From JAVBUZ01 sp031554725 (GTDB taxonomy: Bacteria > Bacillota > Clostridia > Lachnospirales > Lachnospiraceae): DNA of 10,432 bases. Positions within the stretch are counted from its first letter, which is position 1. Every line of letters starts with the position of its first letter. The translations under genes and the position numbers were made by a program. A model generated the notes under the pieces. That model did no database searches. It was given only the letters and a program-made list of their open reading frames with translations, and was not told the DNA's origin. This document shows, in pieces, positions 6,601-10,432 of the stretch. The stretch is from the NCBI GenBank assembly GCA_031554725.1, contig JAVBUZ010000084.1, positions 1 to 10,432 of the forward strand, in the 5' to 3' direction.

Positions 6601-7417
6601 TACCCCAGGTGAGAATCCTGATCCAGGCGAAAACCCAGATCCAGGCGAAAATCCAGATCCACAGGACAACCCAGAACCAGTAAATAATCCAGTGGAAAAT
6701 ACAGCAACAGAAGTAGTGGCAGATTGGGCAAAAGCTTATAACGATATGGTTGCCTCAAGACAGACAGCGAATCAGAATGGTATATCAGAAAGACCTACGG
6801 TAAATATAGTAACAGGAAATAATATTGTTGTTCCAGCTTCATTTGTAGATAGTGTTAAAAATCAGAATGTGACAGCCGCTTTCCATACAGGTCATGGAGT
6901 GACCTTCAGTATAGAAGGAAATAAAGCAGGCAAGCTTTCTGGTGCGAGCATGAATTTAAGTGTAAATGCGGATGCAAACGGTATTCCATCAAATATAGTA
7001 AATGAAAAGATGGCTGGTGTAGTATCAAGCAAACAGGTTTCTATGACTTCTAAAGAAAGTTTTGGAATGATTGTAAATCTTCACTTAGATATGAACAAAG
7101 AAAATGCAAATAAGTTTGCAAACCTTTACCGTTACAATGAGCAGACAGGAAAGCTTGAATATATGGGCTCTTTCAAAATAACAGCATCAGGTCAGGCGAT
7201 GTTTGGACTTACCAAGGCAGCTAATTACCTTGTAACAGTAACTGTTGCACAGCCAAATGAAAAAGCAGTGACGGGTGGTCATACAGTAGCACGTGGTGAA
7301 ACCTTATCTACGATTGCGGCAAAATACAAAACAAATGTTGCCTATTTACGTTCTATTAATCCTGGAATTAAGGATATAAATAAGATTAAGGTAGGACAAA
7401 GCATTATCATTGGGTAA
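3620..7417 (+). CDS. Secreted multidomain GH53 endo-beta-1,4-galactanase with CBMs and LysM
   Basis: This 1265-residue exported enzyme should attack pectic beta-1,4-galactan at the cell surface. Residues 1-35 are a signal peptide (basic MKRKKTGKR, hydrophobic core, likely cut after AEA). Residues 38-187 and 198-341 are jelly-roll carbohydrate-binding modules, each opening with an NG-FE motif (NGSFE, NGDFE). Residues 365-755 are GH53, with KGVDISSY, VRIRVWNNP, acid/base Glu512 (QVGNET), SYYPFWHG, nucleophile Glu614 (VAETS) and calcium loop DEDGDGHDN (621-629). GNET-VSGLAGEKDW marks the Bacillus GanB-like subtype. Residues 765-840 fit a Big_4-type Ig domain. Residues 843-991 are a third binding module (NLLVNSGFE), perhaps CBM61. 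Residues 996-1019 are a Pro/Glu/Asn linker and 1028-1210 an unrecognised domain. Residues 1219-1265 are LysM (GHTVARGETLSTIAAKY...KVGQSIIIG), likely holding the enzyme on peptidoglycan. No LPXTG motif or S-layer (SLH) domain is present. The gene is monocistronic between two terminators. Confidence 0.93.
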   Translation: MKRKKTGKRMLGLALAIGLMASQVLGNFSNLTAEAEDINLLTNGSFETSIWDSPQVWSLNRNGDCVKDEHKASDAWNNVPDGDYIQQFWVDGMTTTQWITLEQNVSLEAGTYTLSGYFMGDKEISANAYTQDGEGTKKSVSGWGVWETFTQEFTLGEAATDYKIGVCIEVQNDKTTACLDNISLVKKSDDGGQNPEPYEITIANGDFENNNLSVFTVVADAGITYIFKTDAWTKNNTTQFYNICNETGQAGNISMTKTIENLEAGIYKAQVDVDGAVGDSGLSLQIGDKSAEIVTNGWDNWITVETPEYTLDVDGSITITISGVMENGYWGDIDNLKLFKLDGAPSNEVKPVDAGIYVKKVTGMTDDFLKGVDISSYISEKDSSVVYRDFNGNEVDDAGFFQLLADSGVNSVRIRVWNNPYDASGNGYGGGTNDVAKAKTMGKLATDAGMQVLIDFHYSDFWADPGKQTAPKAWAGFSVAQKETAVYDFTKDALTEIIDAGVDVCMVQVGNETVSGLAGEKDWANIAKLMNSGSQAVREVATEKGTEIKVALHFTNPEKSGYYANFAKILKDNNVDYDVFASSYYPFWHGSLENLTSVLKNIADTYGKEVMVAETSYTFTDEDGDGHDNSVYTGKSGVVMPYSVSVQGQAKAVRDVIEAVANIGDKGIGVFYWEPAWIPVNVYDKDAADAAAVFAANRTAWESFGSGWAASFGGEYETDAATWYGGSSWDNQALFDFNGNPLESLKVFSYVDTGTVCPKALESIEDSFEVSVIINNIASLSLPQTAKVLFNDDSKDNVAITWDAAELADATAQGLGTYTINGSVTVLGEDYDVSCTLKILAENLLVNSGFEAGATSDWVISGNAASIKNDSGNAKAGNYCLHFWAAEAIEYVAKQTVVLQPGYYTLQANIQGGDAGADDTFLLFADLSEEKDADNHDYSDAGSVSSWQVWKKLEVKEILITEADTSLIVGVYVKATGGAWGAWDDFYLFKSGDYTPGENPDPGENPDPGENPDPQDNPEPVNNPVENTATEVVADWAKAYNDMVASRQTANQNGISERPTVNIVTGNNIVVPASFVDSVKNQNVTAAFHTGHGVTFSIEGNKAGKLSGASMNLSVNADANGIPSNIVNEKMAGVVSSKQVSMTSKESFGMIVNLHLDMNKENANKFANLYRYNEQTGKLEYMGSFKITASGQAMFGLTKAANYLVTVTVAQPNEKAVTGGHTVARGETLSTIAAKYKTNVAYLRSINPGIKDINKIKVGQSIIIG
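6605..6676 (+). repeat. 18-base tandem repeat encoding PGENPD linker
   Basis: Three hexapeptides PGENPD and a degenerate fourth, PQDNPE, are encoded by four tandem 18-base units at residues 996-1019 of the secreted galactanase. This is a typical flexible linker between the third binding module and the C-terminal cell-wall part. Copy number could vary between strains by slippage. Confidence 0.85.
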
Positions 7418-7422
7418 ATAAA

Positions 7423-7458
7423 AAAGAGCGAAAACCTTTATTGGGGTTTTCGCTCTTT
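7423..7458. terminator. Bidirectional terminator between convergent genes
   Basis: AAAGAGCGAAAACC (7423-7436) and GGTTTTCGCTCTTT (7445-7458) form a perfect 14-bp stem with an 8-base loop. On the minus strand the stem is followed by TTTTTATTTA, a good U tract. On the plus strand it ends in CTCTTT then GCATTTT, which is weaker. It begins 6 bases after the galactanase stop and contains the LacI-type stop codon (7438-7440) in its loop. Confidence 0.9.
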
Positions 7459-8445
7459 GCATTTTGCAGTGGAACTACGTTCAATAAATTGAGCTCGTAG
7501 AGTAGTTTTACTAATGGAAACCTTATGAAGTAGAGACAGAAGAGTAAAGTAACCACTTTTTCCTAACTCAATACGATCCTGCCTTACCGTGGTAAGAGGT
7601 GGTTCAAAGCTTTGTGCTATAGGCAAATCATCAAAACCAATGACGCTAATATCTTCTGGAACGGAAAAGCCACGTTGCTTACACTCTGAGATAACACCAG
7701 AGGCAATTAAATCATTACCACACATAATGGCGGTTGCACCAGCAGAAAGAAAATCTGGTACGTGATATTTGGCGGCATCAGCAACATAATATCCATACGC
7801 GAGCAAAGCTTCATCCACTTCCAGATTGTGCTCCCTCATGCTATTTTGGAAGGCTTGCTGTCGTTGATCAGAAACCAGTGAGTTTAAAGAACCATTTAAA
7901 AAGGCAATTTTCTTATGCCCTAAATTGAAAAGATGTTCCACGCCGTAGTCGATACCTTCAAAGTTATCCGTACCAACCGAACCTACACAAGGGTTCTTCT
8001 TTATATAGTTATCAAAAAGAACCGTAGGAATGTTTGTGGACTTAAGCTGCTCAAGCCAATCATCATGCAGAGAGAAGCCGATTAGAAAAGCACCGGAGAA
8101 TCCTTGCTTTAGCATGTAGGTATCATATTTTTCGGTGGTTTGAAACATGGGCGTAATAGGGTGAATAACCACCTCCCAATTATCTCGAAAAGCAACCTGC
8201 TTAAAACCAAGAATAATATCATAACCAAATTGATCTTCCGTTTCATAATCCATATTTTCTATGAAAAGACATATTTTTTTGTGTTCTTCCTTTTTCATAC
8301 GTTTGGTAGTATATCCTAGCTCAACAGCAGTATCTAAAACCAATTGACGTAAATCCTTACTAATATCATTAGCACCATTTAATCCCTTAGACACGGTGCT
8401 AACAGAAATACCTAATCTATCAGCAATATCTTTAATTGTAGCCAT
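7438..8445 (-). CDS. LacI-family transcriptional regulator
   Basis: This is a 335-residue repressor-type protein with an N-terminal helix-turn-helix (residues 3-23, ATIKDIADRLGISVSTVSKGLN) and a periplasmic-binding-protein-like effector domain from about residue 57 (KICLFIENM to the end). Late hallmarks include ATAIMCGNDLIASGV, VPEDISVIGFDDLPIA and LTTVRQD. The linker between the two (GYTTKRMKKEEHKK) lacks the usual PN..AR.L hinge-helix pattern. I place the start at 8445, because GAGG lies 6 bases before this ATG, while the upstream in-frame ATG (8457) has no Shine-Dalgarno sequence. The gene is divergent from malQ, like MalR-type regulators of maltodextrin loci, and convergent with the secreted galactanase. 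A sugar effector is likely, but whether it controls malQ, the galactanase or both is not decided by the sequence. The final codons form one arm of the terminator. Confidence 0.93.
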   Translation of the reverse strand: MATIKDIADRLGISVSTVSKGLNGANDISKDLRQLVLDTAVELGYTTKRMKKEEHKKICLFIENMDYETEDQFGYDIILGFKQVAFRDNWEVVIHPITPMFQTTEKYDTYMLKQGFSGAFLIGFSLHDDWLEQLKSTNIPTVLFDNYIKKNPCVGSVGTDNFEGIDYGVEHLFNLGHKKIAFLNGSLNSLVSDQRQQAFQNSMREHNLEVDEALLAYGYYVADAAKYHVPDFLSAGATAIMCGNDLIASGVISECKQRGFSVPEDISVIGFDDLPIAQSFEPPLTTVRQDRIELGKSGYFTLLSLLHKVSISKTTLRAQFIERSSTAKCKERKPQ

Positions 8446-8489
8446 CCCACGCCTCATTTCTGCGAATTAATAATCTTTTGTATCATTAA

Positions 8490-8531
8490 AGCATTCTCAC
8501 ATAAGTATAAGGTGGATTGATAGCATTCGCA
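8490..8531. repeat. Direct repeat AGCATTC(T/G)CA flanking the lacI-type promoter
   Basis: AGCATTCTCA (8490-8499) and AGCATTCGCA (8522-8531) match at 9 of 10 bases with a 32-base period, about three helical turns. One copy covers the predicted transcription start and the other overlaps the -35 of the minus-strand promoter. It could be a pair of regulator half-sites. No protein can be assigned. Confidence 0.4.
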
Positions 8532-8532
8532 A
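8504..8532 (-). promoter_or_regulatory. Promoter of the LacI-family gene
   Basis: Reading the minus strand, TTGCGA (8532-8527) and TATACT (8509-8504) form -35 (4/6) and -10 (5/6) boxes with a 17-base spacer. Transcription would start near 8497, giving a leader of about 50 bases before ATG 8445. Confidence 0.6.
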
Positions 8533-8543
8533 GAAATTTCTTG
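8530..8543. promoter_or_regulatory. 14-bp perfect palindrome over the lacI-type -35
   Basis: CAAGAAATTTCTTG is a perfect palindrome whose left end overlaps the predicted -35 box of the minus-strand promoter. With no loop it is not an RNA hairpin, so a dimeric DNA-binding protein is the natural reading. It lacks the central CG of typical LacI operators, so the binder may be a different family. Autoregulation is possible. Confidence 0.45.
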
Positions 8544-8610
8544 TAGCTGAGTGTAAAAAATAAACAGTTATATTTTAGTAAAAGTAAACAAAAAAACAAC
8601 AACAAAAACG

Positions 8611-8639
8611 GTAAAAACGTTGAAAAAAAGTAAAATCGT
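8611..8639 (+). repeat. Repeat GTAAAA(A/T)CGT upstream of malQ promoter
   Basis: GTAAAAACGT (8611-8620) and GTAAAATCGT (8630-8639) are the same 10-mer with one change, 19 bases apart, ending 9 bases before the malQ -35. The first overlaps TAAAAACGTTGAAA (8612-8625), a CcpA-cre/LacI-like half-palindrome centred on CG with two poor positions. The whole 8551-8739 stretch is A-rich on this strand. This is a possible regulator site, but the low complexity weakens it. Confidence 0.35.
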
Positions 8640-8648
8640 CCCTTTTAG

Positions 8649-8678
8649 TTGACAAAGCATGGTTAAAAGTGATAAAAC
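8649..8678 (+). promoter_or_regulatory. Promoter of malQ
   Basis: TTGACA (8649-8654) is a perfect -35. An extended -10, TGATAAAAC, places a weak 4/6 hexamer TAAAAC at 8673-8678 with an 18-base spacer. The weak -10 fits a regulated promoter. AGGGGAG (8729-8735) is the ribosome binding site, 4 bases before ATG 8740. Confidence 0.6.
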
Positions 8679-8687
8679 TAAAGAAAA

Positions 8688-8704
8688 TACGAAAGTTTAC
8701 GAAA
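8688..8704 (+). repeat. TACGAAA direct repeat in the malQ leader
   Basis: TACGAAA occurs at 8688-8694 and 8698-8704, exactly 10 bases apart (one helical turn), just after the predicted transcription start. It could be a repressor site, but the short length and A-rich context make chance plausible. Confidence 0.3.
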
Positions 8705-8739
8705 ACAATAAAAACAAAATATAGAGAAAGGGGAGTAAT

Positions 8740-10230
8740 ATGGCATCAATGGAAATTACTAGAGGAGCAGGAATTTTGTTATCTGTAACAAGTCTCCCTT
8801 CCAAATATGGAATAGGTACCCTCGGAGAAGAAGCCCTGAATTTTGTTGATTTGCTAGTGGATTTGCGCCAGCGTTATTGGCAGGTATTACCACTTGGCCC
8901 AACAAGCTTCGGTGATAGCCCTTATCAGTCCTTTTCAGCTTTTGCAGGAAATCCTTACTTGATTGATTTAAATGACCTCATTAAAGAAGGCCTACTAACC
9001 AAAACGGAAGTTATGGAATATAACTGGGGCGATGATGAAACAGATATTGATTATGCAATCATATTTGAGAACAGATTTCAGGTACTACAAAAAGCATTTC
9101 TAAGATTTGATACAACCCAAAAGCAGTACATAAAGTTTTGTGAAGATAATAATGAATGGTTAGAGGATTATTCTTTATTTATGGCAGTGAAAACGTTTTC
9201 CCAAAATGAAGAATGGAGTCTTTGGGAAGAAGGAATTAGAAACAGAAAGAAGAGCTCTATAAACGAATATAAAAAGCTTTTGAAGGAGCAAATAGAATTT
9301 TGGCAGTTCTGCCAGTACAAATTCTTTTCTCAGTGGAACAACCTAAAGGAGTATGCGAATGCAAGAGGAATACAGATTATTGGAGATATTCCTTTATACG
9401 TAGCACAAGATAGTGCGGATGTATGGGCGCATCGTGAGAACTTCCTTTTAGATGAAGATGGCTTACCTAAAGTAGTGGCAGGTTGCCCGCCAGATGCATT
9501 TTCTGATGATGGACAAAAGTGGGGAAATCCTATTTACCATTGGGAGAAGATGGAGGCGGATGGTTTTGAGTGGTGGAGTAAGCGTATGGCATCCAACTCT
9601 AAATTATATGATGTTATTCGAATTGACCATTTTATCGGTGTTGTTAAATATTACACCATCCCTGCAGGAGATAAGGATGCAAGAGGTGGAAAATGGAATA
9701 AAGGTCCAGGCAGAAAGCTAACGGAAGCTATCGAAGCATCTGTAGGAACTAGTAAGGTTATTGCAGAAGACTTAGGCGTATCTGTGCCAGGGGTTAAAAA
9801 GCTGATGGCGAAAACAGGTTGGCCAGGAATGAAGATACTTTTGTTCGCATTTGATGGTAACACGAGTAATGAATATTTGCCTCATAACTACTATGATACG
9901 AATACAGTTGTTTATGCAGGCACTCACGATAATGATACTATTGTAGGATATTTTAGAGACAAGACCGAATATGAACTGGCGTTTCTATATGAATATCTAG
10001 GTATTGATAGTAAAGAGGAAATTCCAGATGCGATTATTCGCTTAGCATATTCCTCAATTGCCAATTTGGTTATTTTGCAAATGCAGGATATCCTGAAGCT
10101 AGGAAATGAATCTCGTATGAACCTACCTTCTACCATTGGTCAAAACTGGAGATGGCGTTTTACAAAGGATGGCCTAAGTGAAGAAAGAAGAACTTGGCTA
10201 CGCACTCTATCAACCATGTATAGGAGATAG
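8740..10230 (+). CDS. malQ: 4-alpha-glucanotransferase (amylomaltase, GH77)
   Basis: This is a complete 496-residue cytoplasmic disproportionating enzyme that transfers alpha-1,4-glucan segments between malto-oligosaccharides, releasing glucose. GH77 signatures in order are RGAGILLSVTSLPSKYGIG (8-26), QVLPLGPTSFGDSPYQSFSAFAGNP (48-72), GDIPLYVAQDSADVWA (215-230), RIDHF with nucleophile Asp296, IAEDLG with acid/base Glu343, GWPGMK (360-365), THDNDT with transition-state Asp397, and NWRWRF near the C-terminus. The spacing fits Thermus amylomaltase (293/340/395, from memory). All catalytic residues are intact. The ATG at 8740 is chosen over 8749 because of its ribosome binding site 4 bases upstream. 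The gene is divergent from a LacI-family regulator and followed 79 bases later by a lipoprotein gene, the usual layout of a maltodextrin uptake locus. No terminator follows it. Confidence 0.96.
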   Translation: MASMEITRGAGILLSVTSLPSKYGIGTLGEEALNFVDLLVDLRQRYWQVLPLGPTSFGDSPYQSFSAFAGNPYLIDLNDLIKEGLLTKTEVMEYNWGDDETDIDYAIIFENRFQVLQKAFLRFDTTQKQYIKFCEDNNEWLEDYSLFMAVKTFSQNEEWSLWEEGIRNRKKSSINEYKKLLKEQIEFWQFCQYKFFSQWNNLKEYANARGIQIIGDIPLYVAQDSADVWAHRENFLLDEDGLPKVVAGCPPDAFSDDGQKWGNPIYHWEKMEADGFEWWSKRMASNSKLYDVIRIDHFIGVVKYYTIPAGDKDARGGKWNKGPGRKLTEAIEASVGTSKVIAEDLGVSVPGVKKLMAKTGWPGMKILLFAFDGNTSNEYLPHNYYDTNTVVYAGTHDNDTIVGYFRDKTEYELAFLYEYLGIDSKEEIPDAIIRLAYSSIANLVILQMQDILKLGNESRMNLPSTIGQNWRWRFTKDGLSEERRTWLRTLSTMYRR

Positions 10231-10254
10231 AGGAAACTAATAGTATGGTATAGG

Positions 10255-10268
10255 ATGTGATTTCACAT
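10255..10268. promoter_or_regulatory. Inverted repeat ATGTGA-TT-TCACAT upstream of the lipoprotein gene
   Basis: Six-base arms with a 2-base centre form a near-perfect dyad between malQ and the lipoprotein gene. The loop is too short for a stable RNA hairpin and no T run follows, so a protein-binding site is more likely than a terminator. TATATA at 10271-10276 just after it could be a -10 box, but no good -35 is seen. The arms resemble Crp half-sites (TGTGA/TCACA), though Crp needs a 6-base spacer. Confidence 0.4.
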
Positions 10269-10309
10269 TTTATATAGAAAACAAGCAAGAAATTTAGGGA
10301 GGAAAAGGA

Positions 10310-10432
10310 ATGAAAAGAAAAGTATTAGCAACATTATTAGCAGTAAGTATGCTAGCAACCACACTAGTAGGCTGTGGAAGTGACAAAGCAACAGATGCAG
10401 ATGTAAAAACAGAAAGCAAAACAGAAAGTAAA
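10310..10432 (+). CDS. Lipoprotein, probable sugar-binding protein of an ABC importer (N-terminal part)
   Basis: The first 41 residues are visible before the window ends. They form a lipoprotein signal peptide: basic MKRK, a hydrophobic core, and lipobox LVGC with lipidated Cys22. A polar, low-complexity tether of Lys, Thr, Ser and Glu follows (TESKTESK). AGGGAGG at 10296-10302 lies 7 bases upstream of the ATG. Clostridial solute-binding proteins of sugar ABC importers begin in this way. Its place after malQ suggests a maltodextrin-binding (MalE-like) protein, but the binding domain is out of view, so the specificity is inference. Confidence 0.75.
   Translation, partial: MKRKVLATLLAVSMLATTLVGCGSDKATDADVKTESKTESK

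Noticed and set aside
6605..6676. CRISPR-like or mobile repeat
   Set aside because: The units are contiguous 18-mers in frame within a long gene, encoding a Pro-rich linker. There are no spacers.
8446..8457. Longer start for the LacI-type protein (MRRG before MATIKDIA)
   Set aside because: There is no Shine-Dalgarno sequence before 8457. GAGG sits 6 bases before the ATG at 8445, and family members start at this point.
10231..10309. Terminator after malQ
   Set aside because: The only dyad there has a 2-base centre and lacks a T run, so it cannot act as a normal intrinsic terminator.

Overview
The window looks like the chromosome of an anaerobic, low-GC Firmicute, most likely a Lachnospiraceae/Clostridia plant-fibre degrader of the Butyrivibrio-Roseburia type. 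The genus cannot be fixed from sequence alone. The basis is AT-rich coding sequence, strong AGGAGG-type ribosome binding sites, MalFG-type sugar ABC transport, a LacI-family regulator and a very large modular secreted polysaccharidase with a Gram-positive-style LysM cell-wall module.

Bases 1-3396 are the tail of a polycistronic, plus-strand carbohydrate operon. It holds the last 42 codons of a MalG-type ABC permease, a 617-residue cytoplasmic protein resembling the NodB-like/DUF3863 deacetylase or glycosidase barrels, a 71-residue zinc-ribbon protein overlapping it by 28 bases, and a cytoplasmic GH53 endo-beta-1,4-galactanase (368 residues from the chosen start). A strong hairpin sits between the zinc-ribbon gene and this GH53 gene. 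A clear intrinsic terminator ends the operon.

Bases 3397-7417 hold a separately transcribed gene. It has an extended -10 promoter with a LacI-type operator just downstream, then a 1265-residue secreted galactanase: signal peptide, two jelly-roll carbohydrate-binding modules, GH53 of the calcium-loop (Bacillus GanB-like) type, a Big_4-like Ig domain, a third carbohydrate-binding module, a PGENPD repeat linker, an unrecognised C-terminal domain and a LysM module. A 14-bp bidirectional terminator separates it from the convergent LacI-family gene.

Bases 7438-10432 look like an alpha-glucan (maltodextrin) locus. The lacI-type gene (minus strand) is divergent from malQ (GH77 4-alpha-glucanotransferase), which is followed by the start of a lipoprotein, probably the sugar-binding protein of an ABC importer. 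The 294-base divergent intergenic region holds both promoters, a 14-bp perfect palindrome over the lacI -35 and several short direct repeats.

Inferred working model: the wall-bound galactanase cuts pectic beta-1,4-galactan outside the cell, an ABC importer takes up the galacto-oligosaccharides, and the cytoplasmic GH53 shortens them. The deacetylase-like protein may remove or process a substituent. The malQ side handles imported malto-oligosaccharides. No phage, insertion sequence, CRISPR, tRNA or rRNA was seen. Nothing here is a clearly new system. The least explained parts are the deacetylase-like protein, the zinc-ribbon protein and the C-terminal domain of the secreted galactanase.
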